Source of the DNA: Winogradskyella algicola
GTDB taxonomy: Bacteria; Bacteroidota; Bacteroidia; Flavobacteriales; Flavobacteriaceae
Length of the DNA: 64,000 bases
Direction: 5' to 3'
Assembly (NCBI RefSeq): GCF_005869935.1
Contig: NZ_SZQF01000001.1
Location: forward strand, 868,001-932,000
A program made the position numbers and the translations under genes. Below the pieces are notes generated by a model. It had not been told where the DNA came from. It made no database searches and saw nothing but the letters and a program-made list of their open reading frames with translations. Shown one piece after another: positions 18,503 through 26,435 of the stretch (positions are counted from its first letter, which is position 1; each line of letters starts with the position of its first letter).

Positions 18503-19435
18503 TTATTGTCTCTCATAAGTAATAAAAGAAAATGCATAGTTATGGTCCTTATCAGCATCATGAGTTTCTCTGCTAATTTCTTTCCAGATTTTAGAATCTA
18601 CTTCTGGGAAATAGGTGTCTGCACCATCAAACGTTGCGTGTACACGAGTTAGTTCTAGTTTATCAGCTATGTTTATGGATTGTTTGTAGATTTCACCTCC
18701 ACCTATAATAAAGGGTTGATTGTCTTTTCTTGCTGCGTCAAGAGCATCTTCAAGATTATTTACAATAATGACTCCTTCAGGTGCTTTGTAGTTGTTTTGT
18801 CTTGTGATAACAATGTGTGTACGGTTTGGCAGTGGTTTTGGGAAACTTTCAAAAGTTTTGCGTCCCATAATGATATGGTGACCAGAGGTCAGTTTTTTAA
18901 ATCGTTTTAAGTCGTTACTAAGATGCCAAATTAGGTCGTTGTTTTTGCCTATTGCATTGTCCTCACCAGCAGCTACAATGATGGTTAACTCATTGGAGTT
19001 TTTTTTTTCTTCAGGTTTAGTTTCTGGATGCGTTTCATTATAGGCTTGTGATTGCGCAATTTTACGCTCTTCTTTTAGAAAGCCCTCTTTTAACTTATCA
19101 ATACGGTTTTGCTGTTGGCTCACAAGCTTGTCTAATTGTTGTTTTTCCCAATCCTTGCCCATAAACTTATTGGTGATAAAAACATTTACAAAGTGATATA
19201 CAAATAAGAACAACCAAATAAGTATGGCATATACAAACCAATTAATACCAGCTATAGTAAAATCTTTACCAATACCAAGAACTGTATTTGCTAGAATTAA
19301 GAAAACGGCACCAATAAGAAATACAACAAAATGGATGTATAAACGCTTTTTTTGTCTTATACGTTTTTGTGCGTATTCAATGAGTTCTAATTGGTCTTTA
19401 TCTATTGTTGAAACTTGTTTTTTCTTTCCAAACAT
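18503..19435 (-). CDS. folA: 2TM domain fused to dihydrofolate reductase
   Basis: 310-residue fusion. The N-terminal part (about 20-90) is a 2TM domain: two hydrophobic helices, HFVVFLIGAVFLILAN and WFVYAILIWLFLFVYHFVNV, with basic flanks. A charged linker (about 95-145) leads to a complete dihydrofolate reductase from TIIVAAGEDNAIGKNNDLIW, with GRKTFESFPKPLPNRTHIV and FIIGGGEIYKQ. DHFR reduces dihydrofolate to tetrahydrofolate, complementing thyA 1.5 kb away. I chose the ATG at 19435; the longer frame would need a TTG start at 19489. The fusion implies a membrane-tethered DHFR. The frame is continuous, with no sign of a frameshift at the junction. Confidence 0.9.
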   Translation of the reverse strand: MFGKKKQVSTIDKDQLELIEYAQKRIRQKKRLYIHFVVFLIGAVFLILANTVLGIGKDFTIAGINWFVYAILIWLFLFVYHFVNVFITNKFMGKDWEKQQLDKLVSQQQNRIDKLKEGFLKEERKIAQSQAYNETHPETKPEEKKNSNELTIIVAAGEDNAIGKNNDLIWHLSNDLKRFKKLTSGHHIIMGRKTFESFPKPLPNRTHIVITRQNNYKAPEGVIIVNNLEDALDAARKDNQPFIIGGGEIYKQSINIADKLELTRVHATFDGADTYFPEVDSKIWKEISRETHDADKDHNYAFSFITYERQ

Positions 19436-19721
19436 AAGTCTAAAATTATCCGATAAAGATACTTCTTTTTCACTAAAACGATATCGCAATCACTATGGAA
19501 TTTATTTATGCCGTGTTCGCAAACGATATCGTTGATTATCAGGTGGTAAGGGGTGTTTTTTTTATTATTGATATTACAGATTTTGCCATAAATAATTATA
19601 GAGTTTATCAAAAAGTAAAGGCTATTTTATTAAATTGATAATTCTTTCATTTAAAGTGAGTTAAACCGTTCCCTCTGGTTTTTTCTTTTATATTTTTGAG
19701 GCATTATTTAAAACTATAATT
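19436..19721. promoter_or_regulatory. Divergent intergenic region with AACGATATCG palindromes
   Basis: 286 bp between the divergent DHFR-fusion and glycogen-binding-like genes. It holds a perfect 12-bp palindrome AACGATATCGTT at 19522-19533 and a related AACGATATCGCA at 19477-19488, their starts 45 bp apart. This is consistent with a dimeric repressor such as a LacI-type protein. A 47-codon frame at 19495-19638 crosses the palindrome and is probably not a gene. A -7-like TATTTTTG lies at 19691-19698. Confidence 0.5.
19691..19698 (+). promoter_or_regulatory. -7 promoter element for the glycogen-binding-like gene
   Basis: TATTTTTG is an exact match to the Bacteroidota -7 consensus TAnnTTTG, 24 bp before the ATG at 19722. 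No clear TTG is visible at the expected -33 position. Confidence 0.45.
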
Positions 19722-20018
19722 ATGGCAATTAAAAAGCAGTATTTAAAAAGTAAGCCAGTTTGTAAGGTAACATTTTCTGTTCCTGCAGAGGAGGCAAAAA
19801 GTGTAGCAGTTGTTGGAAGCTTTAACGAGTGGAATACTGAAGCTACAGAATTAAAGAAATTAAAGAACGGTACATTTAAGGGTACTGTAGATTTAGAGAG
19901 TGATAACTCTTATGAGTTTAGATACGTTGTAGACGGTAATTACGTTAATGATGAGCAAGCAGATGCATATGCTTGGAATGACTATGCAGGTGCTGAGAAT
20001 GGCGTATTAAATTTATAA
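19722..20018 (+). CDS. Isoamylase early-set (AMPK/CBM48-like) domain protein
   Basis: 98-residue single-domain protein made of an E-set beta-sandwich like the glycogen-binding domain of AMPK and branching enzymes. The signature is SVAVVGSFNEWN (about 27-38) followed by GTFKGTVDLESDNSYEFRYVVDG. No signal peptide is present, so it is cytoplasmic. It may bind glycogen or a similar glucan or serve as a regulatory partner; no catalytic domain is attached. It stands alone and has its own strong terminator. Confidence 0.85.
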   Translation: MAIKKQYLKSKPVCKVTFSVPAEEAKSVAVVGSFNEWNTEATELKKLKNGTFKGTVDLESDNSYEFRYVVDGNYVNDEQADAYAWNDYAGAENGVLNL

Positions 20019-20042
20019 TATTCCTTTATAAATTAGTGTATT

Positions 20043-20077
20043 AAAAAGGTGTTTCTTTCTACAAGAAACGCCTTTTT
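20043..20077. terminator. Bidirectional terminator
   Basis: 15-bp stem, 20043-20057 with 20063-20077 (one G-T pair), and loop TCTAC, with A-run and T-run on the two sides. It separates the glycogen-binding-like gene from the convergent TonB-C gene. Confidence 0.88.
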
Positions 20078-20083
20078 ATGTTA

Positions 20084-20923
20084 TTAATCAGGTACTGCAA
20101 AAACTATTGGAATTGAAAAGGGAACCACTACAGGCTCACCTCTTTGATAACCCGGTTTTGTTAATTTCGGTATTTTCCTGATAACCCTTATGGCTTCTTT
20201 TTCTATACCAGGATGTGGTCCTCTGGCTTGTATATCTTTTACTCGTCCTTTTTTATCTATTTTAAAGAGCACATAGATACGTTGTATACCAGGATCTAAC
20301 CTATACTTTTTTGCTAGTTTAACTTTAAAGTTTTTTGATATAACGGCTCTCACTTTATCGCTCATACATTTTTTTAAATCCTCATTGCTCAAGCTTTCAT
20401 CACATCCCTTATAAATTGGAACTTTCTCTATGATATCAAAAGGGACCTCGTCTGGTGTGTAACCTAAAATTGGGACAATAGTGTCTTTAGCTTTGTCTAG
20501 ATAAAAACCAAATAAATTTCTTGCGCTTTGGGCTACACCATTGTTATATCTGTCTAATACAGGTTTAACAACAGGGATACTGTCTAATAAATACCTTAAA
20601 CCTTCAACTCTGTTGCTTGCTGGGTTCGAAATCCTAGAATAATGTTTAACAACCTTCCCTTGTTCATCATACAGTATATTAGCGCTAACGGTTACGGTGT
20701 CCTTTTTAGCTTCTAGGAAGATGGAATCCTTTAATGATTTTCTGTTAATGTGTTTCGCTAAAAACTCATGAAAAGAAATCTCATAGCAATGCTCTAAATC
20801 TTTAGAGTCTTCACAGCCCTCATAAGCAACAAATGATCTTTTAAAAAGATTTGGTTGAGGCTTTTGAGCGCTACAAAAATTTATTGAGATAAACAGAAAA
20901 ATAAATAGCTTAATATATTTCAT
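20084..20923 (-). CDS. Secreted protein with TonB C-terminal domain
   Basis: 279-residue exported protein (signal peptide MKYIKLFIFLFISINFCSA). The C-terminal part (about 175-279) matches the TonB-C family: PIYKGCDESLSNEDLKKCMS, then RIYVLFKIDKKGRVKDIQAR, GPHPGIEKEAIRVIRKIP, and a VPFSIPIVF end. It lacks the N-terminal transmembrane anchor and Pro-rich spanning region of a true energising TonB, so it is probably a periplasmic TonB-like protein of unknown function. A weaker related copy of the GC...LEHC pattern at residues 35-50 suggests an internal repeat. It starts 8 bp after thyA and is co-transcribed with it. Confidence 0.8.
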   Translation of the reverse strand: MKYIKLFIFLFISINFCSAQKPQPNLFKRSFVAYEGCEDSKDLEHCYEISFHEFLAKHINRKSLKDSIFLEAKKDTVTVSANILYDEQGKVVKHYSRISNPASNRVEGLRYLLDSIPVVKPVLDRYNNGVAQSARNLFGFYLDKAKDTIVPILGYTPDEVPFDIIEKVPIYKGCDESLSNEDLKKCMSDKVRAVISKNFKVKLAKKYRLDPGIQRIYVLFKIDKKGRVKDIQARGPHPGIEKEAIRVIRKIPKLTKPGYQRGEPVVVPFSIPIVFAVPD

Positions 20924-20931
20924 GCTAATAT

Positions 20932-21756
20932 TTATACAGCAACAACACCTTTAATATGTGGGTGTGGGTTATAATCAACAAGCGTGAAATCTTCAAATTT
21001 AAAATCGAAAATATCATTTACCTCAGGATTAAGAATCATTTTCGGTAAAGGTCTTATGTCTCTAGAGAGCTGTAATTCTAATTGCTCTAAATGGTTGTTA
21101 TATATGTGTGCATCACCAAAAGTATGAATAAATTCACCTGGTTGGTAACCACAAACTTGTGCCATCATCAGAGTAAATAATGCATAAGAAGCAATGTTGA
21201 AAGGAACACCTAAAAAGATATCTGCGCTGCGTTGATAGAGTTGACATGATAATTTACCATCCGCAACATAAAACTGAAAAAATGCATGGCAAGGAGGTAA
21301 AGCGGCTTTACCATTAGCTACATTCTCTGAGAAAGACTTAGAAGTGTCTGGTAATACAGAAGGGTTCCAAGCGGAAACCAACATTCTTCTACTGTTAGGA
21401 TTGTTCTTAAGCGTTTCTATGACTTCCTTAATTTGATCTATTTCTTCACTCGCCCAATTGCGCCATTGGTGACCATAAACAGGACCTAAATCTCCATTTT
21501 CGTCCGCCCATTCGTTCCAGATTCTAACACCATTTTCGGTTAGATAGTTAATGTTAGTATCTCCTTTAAGAAACCAAAGTAACTCATAAATGATAGACTT
21601 AAGATGTAGCTTTTTTGTTGTTACCATAGGGAAACCTTCACTCAGGTCAAAACGCATTTGGTAGCCAAATACACTTTTGGTACCTGTGCCTGTTCTATCT
21701 CCTTTTTCGTTTCCGTTTTCTAATACGTGCTTTACTAAGTCGTGATATTGTTTCAT
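20932..21756 (-). CDS. thyA: Thymidylate synthase
   Basis: Converts dUMP to dTMP using methylene-tetrahydrofolate. 274 residues with R21 ([13 protein letters not shown]), the catalytic nucleophile C156 in [33 protein letters not shown], and HIYNNHLEQ. It produces dihydrofolate that the nearby 2TM-DHFR fusion would recycle. The TonB-C gene begins 8 bp downstream. Confidence 0.97.
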   Translation of the reverse strand: MKQYHDLVKHVLENGNEKGDRTGTGTKSVFGYQMRFDLSEGFPMVTTKKLHLKSIIYELLWFLKGDTNINYLTENGVRIWNEWADENGDLGPVYGHQWRNWASEEIDQIKEVIETLKNNPNSRRMLVSAWNPSVLPDTSKSFSENVANGKAALPPCHAFFQFYVADGKLSCQLYQRSADIFLGVPFNIASYALFTLMMAQVCGYQPGEFIHTFGDAHIYNNHLEQLELQLSRDIRPLPKMILNPEVNDIFDFKFEDFTLVDYNPHPHIKGVVAV

Positions 21757-21795
21757 AAGCCCATCTTCCGTCTTCCCAAAGGGAAGAAACTTTCA
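21757..21795. repeat. Dispersed intergenic repeat (AAGCCCATC type)
   Basis: Palindromic stretch with CTTCCC/GGGAAG arms directly abutting the thyA start. Its sequence (AAGCCCATC..., CTTCCCAAAGGGAAG) is related to the reverse complement of the element at 61799-61833. This suggests copies of one short dispersed repeat family; its function is unknown. Confidence 0.5.
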
Positions 21796-21900
21796 TTTAT
21801 AGTTAAAATAATTGGAAGCTAATGTAATTAAAATGAAAATTATAGACTTTGAATATCCATAAGCAGATATTAAAAGTTATTAACGAGTTTTAAGTATTTT

Positions 21901-21931
21901 ATGTTTTCCCCTTTTGGTGAATTAAAGGGGC
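21901..21931. repeat. Hairpin-forming intergenic element
   Basis: CCCCTTT (21908-21914) and AAAGGGG (21924-21930) form an inverted repeat just downstream of the nucleoside transporter stop. On the transporter's strand the hairpin is followed by A rather than T residues, so it is not a standard terminator for that gene. It looks more like a REP-type dispersed element. Confidence 0.4.
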
Positions 21932-21932
21932 T

Positions 21933-23651
21933 TTACCCTATAATCATTCCTGCAATAGTCGCAGAAATTAGTGAAGCAATTGTACCACCAATCAATGCTT
22001 TCATCCCGAATTTAGATAATTGTTTTCTTTGTCCTGGCGCAAGTGAACCAATACCTCCGATTTGTATGCCTATTGATGCAAAATTGGCAAATCCACAAAG
22101 CATATAAGTAGCCATGATAATAGACTTTTCATAATTAAGATGGGTTACGTTTGTAACATCTTTTAAATCGGCTAGTTGTATGTAACCAACAAATTCGCTT
22201 GCTGCAAGTTTGATGCCTAAAAGTTGACCCATCATCATCATATCTTCTTTTGCTACACCTATTAACCACATTAAAGGTGCAAATACAGTTCCCAATATAG
22301 CTTCGAGAGAAAATGATTGATAAGGTGTATTGGCTGCCATCCATGTGTTGAGATTGGTAACGTCTCCGACCCAGCCTAGAATACCGTTAATCATAGCAAT
22401 AAAAGCAACAAATACTAATAACATAGCACCAACATTAACAGCTAGTTTTAAACCTTCAGTAGTTCCGTTAGCAATAGCGTCTAGTATGTTAGCACCAATT
22501 TTTTCTTGAGATACAGCTACATCTGTATTGATGTCTTCAGTTTGTGGAAACAATATTTTTGAAATAACAATAGCACCAGGAGCAGCCATTACAGAAGCTG
22601 CCAATAAATGCTTCGCATATACTAGTCGTAACTCTGGGTCATCACCACCTAAAAATCCGATATAAGCTGCCAACACAGCACCAGCAACCATTGCCATACC
22701 ACCAATCATAACAAGTAGTATTTCGGACTTATTCATTTTTTCTAAATAAGCCTTAATCAGGAGTGGTGCTTCGGTTTGACCTAAGAAAATATTTCCGGCT
22801 ACACTAAGGCTTTCTGCTCCCGAAATTCTGAGGAGTTTAGTTAACAACCATCCAAAAGCTTTTACAACTTTTTGAATAATACCCAAGTAAAACAGTACAG
22901 ATGTTAATGCCGAAAAGAATAATATTGTTGGTAATACCTGAAATGCGAAAATGAAACCAAATGTATCCATATCCACAACTAGTCCATCGAATAAAAACTC
23001 GCTTCCTGCTCTTGTAAAGTCTAGTACGCTTACAAATAAACTGCCAACCCATTCAAAAGCAATTTTTACAAAACCAACCTTAAGTACACCAATGGCAATG
23101 AGTAATTGAAAAGCTAAACCAATTCCTACGGTTTTCCAGTTTATAGCTTTACGGTTACTGCTAAATAGAAAAGCAATAAATATTAAGGTAAACATACCTA
23201 AAATCCCTCTCCATAAACTACCAAAAGAAAAACCTTCACTTAGAATAATTATATCTGTGCTTTCTGCTTGTTCGTTAGAAACTATAGTTTCAATTTTATT
23301 AGGTGTTTTGAATTTGTAGGTAACTCCTTTTTCAGTAAAAACTAATGTTGAGTCTGTTAACTCATTGATTTTATAACGTCTTATAGTGTCGTTTGGCTGA
23401 TTATAATAAAAAACTAAAAGGTTGTTCTGATAAATGTAATCACCTGAAGCTATGAGGTTGTCTTTATCTTCTAAATAATAATGAAACTCACCATTGCTAA
23501 ATGATATGGAATCCTTTTCAGATATTGAAAATAGTTTAGACCCTGAAACATCTTCAATTATATCAAATTGCCATGTTTTTTCTAGCTCTTGTGCTGTTAT
23601 TGATGAAATTCCAATAAGTGTAGCAATAAGGGCTCTGAAAAAAAGTTTCAT
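21933..23651 (-). CDS. CNT-family nucleoside transporter with N-terminal extracytoplasmic domain
   Basis: Concentrative nucleoside transporter (NupC type) driven by Na+ or H+. 572 residues. The C-terminal 420 residues hold the transporter core: LSVAGNIFLGQTEAPLLIKA, GGMAMVAGAVLAAYIGFLG, LMWLIGVAKEDM, and CGFANFASIGIQIGGIGSLA. The first 130 residues are unusual: a signal peptide (1-20) and a beta-rich domain (about 21-125) like a lipocalin-type copper-resistance or DUF fold, followed by the first membrane helix. The extra domain presumably faces the periplasm. It follows the bifunctional-nuclease gene by 14 bp in a minus-strand operon. Salvage of nucleosides fits the nearby thyA. Confidence 0.9.
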   Translation of the reverse strand: MKLFFRALIATLIGISSITAQELEKTWQFDIIEDVSGSKLFSISEKDSISFSNGEFHYYLEDKDNLIASGDYIYQNNLLVFYYNQPNDTIRRYKINELTDSTLVFTEKGVTYKFKTPNKIETIVSNEQAESTDIIILSEGFSFGSLWRGILGMFTLIFIAFLFSSNRKAINWKTVGIGLAFQLLIAIGVLKVGFVKIAFEWVGSLFVSVLDFTRAGSEFLFDGLVVDMDTFGFIFAFQVLPTILFFSALTSVLFYLGIIQKVVKAFGWLLTKLLRISGAESLSVAGNIFLGQTEAPLLIKAYLEKMNKSEILLVMIGGMAMVAGAVLAAYIGFLGGDDPELRLVYAKHLLAASVMAAPGAIVISKILFPQTEDINTDVAVSQEKIGANILDAIANGTTEGLKLAVNVGAMLLVFVAFIAMINGILGWVGDVTNLNTWMAANTPYQSFSLEAILGTVFAPLMWLIGVAKEDMMMMGQLLGIKLAASEFVGYIQLADLKDVTNVTHLNYEKSIIMATYMLCGFANFASIGIQIGGIGSLAPGQRKQLSKFGMKALIGGTIASLISATIAGMIIG

Positions 23652-23665
23652 ATAAAGGGTATTAG

Positions 23666-24280
23666 TTAGCGCTTAGAAATTTCGTCTCTTATTTTTGCTG
23701 CTTTTTCGTAGTCTTCGTTATTTACAGCTTCCTCTAAAAGGCTATTTAATTCTTCTAAGGATTTATCCTTATAACCTTCTTGTTCGGCAACTGCACTTTC
23801 AATTTCTTCAGCAATGAGATCATCTACAAGTATACTATCCTGTTCTTCATCCTCTTTTTTAGGACTAACTTTAAGGTAGATACCTGCTTTGTCTAAGATA
23901 TTTTTGTATGTGAATATTGGCGCCTGAAAGCGTAATGCCAGAGCAATTGCATCACTGGTTCTGGCGTCTATGATTTCTTCGATTTTGTCACGCTCACAAA
24001 TTAGACTAGAGTAGAAGACACCGTCAACTAACTTGTGGATAATAACTTGCTTTACAACAATATCAAATCTGTCAGCAAAATTTTTGAATAAATCATGAGT
24101 TAAAGGTCTTGGCGGGCGAATCTCTTTTTCTAATGCTATGGCAATAGATTGTGCTTCAAAAGCACCAATTACGATTGGAAGTTTTCTGTCTCCATCAACT
24201 TCATTAAGTATTAAGGCATACGCGCCGTTTTGGGTTTGGCTGTAGGAAATACCTTTTATATTTAAACGTACTAAACTCAT
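23666..24280 (-). CDS. Bifunctional nuclease family protein (DUF151) with UVR motif
   Basis: 204-residue cytoplasmic protein. The DUF151/BFN domain (about 1-135) shows LPIVIGAFEAQSIAIALE and ARTSDAIALALRFQAPIF. A C-terminal UVR motif follows (LEELNSLLEEAVNNEDYEKA, then AKIRDEI). Members of the family in plants and bacteria have been linked to nuclease activity, but the bacterial role is poorly defined. It lies 150 bp after etfA and 14 bp before the nucleoside transporter. Confidence 0.88.
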   Translation of the reverse strand: MSLVRLNIKGISYSQTQNGAYALILNEVDGDRKLPIVIGAFEAQSIAIALEKEIRPPRPLTHDLFKNFADRFDIVVKQVIIHKLVDGVFYSSLICERDKIEEIIDARTSDAIALALRFQAPIFTYKNILDKAGIYLKVSPKKEDEEQDSILVDDLIAEEIESAVAEQEGYKDKSLEELNSLLEEAVNNEDYEKAAKIRDEISKR

Positions 24281-24299
24281 GAATTATAAAACACAAAGA

Positions 24300-24405
24300 A
24301 CTGTTTAAATTTGGACTTTACCAACTGCAAAATGCAGAATTGGATATTTTTCTAAATACTTTCGATAAAACGTAAAGCAATTAAGAAAATCGAAATTTAA
24401 ACAGT
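24300..24405. repeat. Long inverted repeat between etfA and the nuclease gene
   Basis: Perfect 13-bp arms ACTGTTTAAATTT (24300-24312) and AAATTTAAACAGT (24393-24405) enclose 80 bp, including an inner hairpin around CTGC/GCAG (24325-24337). The element fills the gap between two minus-strand genes and could be a structured RNA or a small dispersed element. Confidence 0.5.
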
Positions 24406-24430
24406 CCTTTAATATTACAAGGTACTAAAA

Positions 24431-25393
24431 TTATGCGTTTTGTGCTTTAAAAGCTTTTAGTTTTTCAATTAAAGCTGGTACAACTTCAAAAGCATCACCA
24501 ACAACACCATAATCAGCAGCTTTAAAGAATGGAGCTTCAGGATCAGTGTTTACTACAACTTTAACTTTAGAAGCATTAATACCTGCTAAATGCTGAATTG
24601 CACCAGAGATGCCAATTGCGATGTATAAATTAGAAGCTACAGGCTTACCTGTTTGTCCTACGTGCTCACCGTGAGGCCTCCAACCAAGGTCAGATACAGG
24701 TTTAGAGCACGCTGTAGCAGCACCTAGAACATCCGCTAACTCCTCAATCATTCCCCAATTTTCTGGACCTTTTAATCCTCTACCACCAGACACAACAACT
24801 TCGGCATCAGCAATACTTACTTTATCTGTTGCTTTATCAACAGATTCTACATTAACACCAGAGTCTGGTATAGATGGTGAGAAATCCTCAACAGAAGCGC
24901 TTCCGCTTGCTTCAACAACTCCAAAAGAATTGTTAGATAAACCAACAATTTTAACGTCTGTGTTTATTTCTGTATTAGCAAAAGCTTTATTAGTAAAAGC
25001 TGTGCGTTTCACTGTAAAAGGTGAAGTGCTCGATGGAGCCTCAACCACATTAGAAACATAGCCTGCATCTAATCCAACAGCTAGCAAAGGTGCTAAATAT
25101 TTACTGTCTGCACTAGAACTTAAAACAACAACTTTTGCACTTTCGTTTTTGGCAGCTTGCTCTATTACAGCAGCATGTTTTTTTGCGTTAAAGTTATTTA
25201 AACTATCGTCTTTTACAGATAATACTTTAGAAGCTCCGTAAGCTCCTAAACTCTCGTTATCATCTGCATTAATGGCAACAGCAGTTACTGTTGTGCCCAT
25301 TTGGTCTGCAACAGCTTTTGCGTATGATACGACTTCTAAAGCTGCTTTTTTAAATTTTCCGTTTTCTGACTCTGTATATACTAAAACTGACAT
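24431..25393 (-). CDS. etfA: Electron transfer flavoprotein alpha subunit
   Basis: FAD-carrying subunit of ETF, which passes electrons from acyl-CoA dehydrogenases to the respiratory chain. 320 residues. The FAD-binding C-terminal half shows SGGRGLKGPENWGMIEELA, GWRPHGEHVGQTGKPV, and IGISGAIQHLAGI. Transcribed after etfB with an 84-bp gap that contains an inverted repeat. Confidence 0.96.
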   Translation of the reverse strand: MSVLVYTESENGKFKKAALEVVSYAKAVADQMGTTVTAVAINADDNESLGAYGASKVLSVKDDSLNNFNAKKHAAVIEQAAKNESAKVVVLSSSADSKYLAPLLAVGLDAGYVSNVVEAPSSTSPFTVKRTAFTNKAFANTEINTDVKIVGLSNNSFGVVEASGSASVEDFSPSIPDSGVNVESVDKATDKVSIADAEVVVSGGRGLKGPENWGMIEELADVLGAATACSKPVSDLGWRPHGEHVGQTGKPVASNLYIAIGISGAIQHLAGINASKVKVVVNTDPEAPFFKAADYGVVGDAFEVVPALIEKLKAFKAQNA

Positions 25394-25408
25394 AATGTTT
25401 TAAATTTT

Positions 25409-25467
25409 AAAATTTCAAACAGCAAATTCCAATTTTAAGTTTTTCGGAATTTAGAGTTTGAGATTTG
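25409..25467. repeat. Imperfect inverted repeat between etfB and etfA
   Basis: Arms around 25409-25430 and 25446-25467, including exact AAATTCC/GGAATTT, form a stem of about 20 bp with a 15-nt loop in the transcript just before etfA. It may affect mRNA stability or subunit ratio; it resembles AAATTCC-type intergenic repeats I associate with flavobacteria. Confidence 0.4.
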
Positions 25468-25477
25468 GATTTTGTTG

Positions 25478-26224
25478 TTAAATGACTTTAGCTTCGTTAT
25501 GAAGTAAATTAACTAATTCATCAATATTATCTGCATCTACTAATTTAACTGCTCCCTTAGGTGCTGGTTTTTCAAAATTCGCGGTTGAAGTTTCTGAAGT
25601 AGCATCTACTGGTTCAACTACATTTAATGGCTTTTTACGAGCCATCATAATACCTCTCATATTAGGTATGCGAAGATCACTTTCTTCTACAATACCTTTC
25701 TGTCCTGCAACAACTAGCGGTAATGATGTATTCACAGTTTCTTTACCACCATCAATTTCTCTTACTGCCTTAGCGTTTGTGCCATCAATTTCTAATCCTA
25801 TACAGTTAGTAACAAAGTTAGCATCTGTCATTGCAGCAAGCATACCAGGAACCATTCCGCCATTGTAATCAATAGATTCTCTTCCAGCTATTACTAAATC
25901 ATAACCACCATCTTTGACAACTTTTGCTAATTGTTTTGCAACAGCAAATCCGTCTGTAGCTTCGGTGTTAACCCTAATAGCTGTATCTGCACCTATAGCT
26001 AAGGCCTTTCTTAATGTAGGTTCTGTTTCTGCACCACCAACATTTACAACATCTACACTGGCACCTTGCTTTTCTTTAAACCACATTGCTCTGGTTAAAC
26101 CAAACTCGTCATTAGGGTTAATTACAAACTGAACACCATTAGTATCAAACTTTGTATCTCCATCTGTAAAATTAATTTTGGAAGTTGTATCAGGTACATG
26201 GCTAATACATACTAAAATCTTCAT
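25478..26224 (-). CDS. etfB: Electron transfer flavoprotein beta subunit
   Basis: AMP-binding subunit of ETF. 248 residues with the N-terminal KILVCISHVPDT, the family block VIAGRESIDYNGGMVPGMLA, and LPLVVAGQKGIVEESDLRIP with NMRGIMMARKKPL. First gene of the minus-strand etfB-etfA-nuclease-transporter run, divergent from pdhB. Confidence 0.96.
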   Translation of the reverse strand: MKILVCISHVPDTTSKINFTDGDTKFDTNGVQFVINPNDEFGLTRAMWFKEKQGASVDVVNVGGAETEPTLRKALAIGADTAIRVNTEATDGFAVAKQLAKVVKDGGYDLVIAGRESIDYNGGMVPGMLAAMTDANFVTNCIGLEIDGTNAKAVREIDGGKETVNTSLPLVVAGQKGIVEESDLRIPNMRGIMMARKKPLNVVEPVDATSETSTANFEKPAPKGAVKLVDADNIDELVNLLHNEAKVI

Positions 26225-26435
26225 ACTTATATATTATTTAAGTTTACATTAATTTGTGTGAAATTCTACTAAAACGATTTCGTTAACTGTTTGTAAAACT
26301 TCAAAAAATTGCGATTACGAAGGTAAAAATTTTATTTCGAATATTTACTATGCGTGCATAATAAATTTTAAAGAAATTTGATTTACTTAGTTTTTCATTT
26401 ATTGCTATTTTTGCTATTCGTTTAAAAACAGAATA
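26225..26435. promoter_or_regulatory. Divergent etfB/pdhB promoter region
   Basis: 211 bp. It contains the near-palindrome AACGATTTCGTT at 26273-26284, related to the AACGATATCGTT sites at 19477-19533, and an exact -7 element TATTTTTG at 26406-26413 facing pdhB. The shared dyad hints at a common regulator. Confidence 0.45.

Noticed and set aside
19402-19611. 69-codon minus-strand frame overlapping the DHFR fusion start
   Set aside because: No homology or signal; out of frame with the fusion gene and overlapping its start.
19495-19638. 47-codon frame MEFIYAVFANDIVDYQ... between the DHFR fusion and the glycogen-binding-like gene
   Set aside because: It crosses the AACGATATCGTT palindrome, has no recognisable features, and a regulatory role for the region is simpler. 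Kept only as a remark.
20084-20923. True energy-transducing TonB
   Set aside because: The protein has a cleavable-type signal peptide and lacks the transmembrane anchor and Pro-rich spacer needed to couple to ExbB/ExbD.
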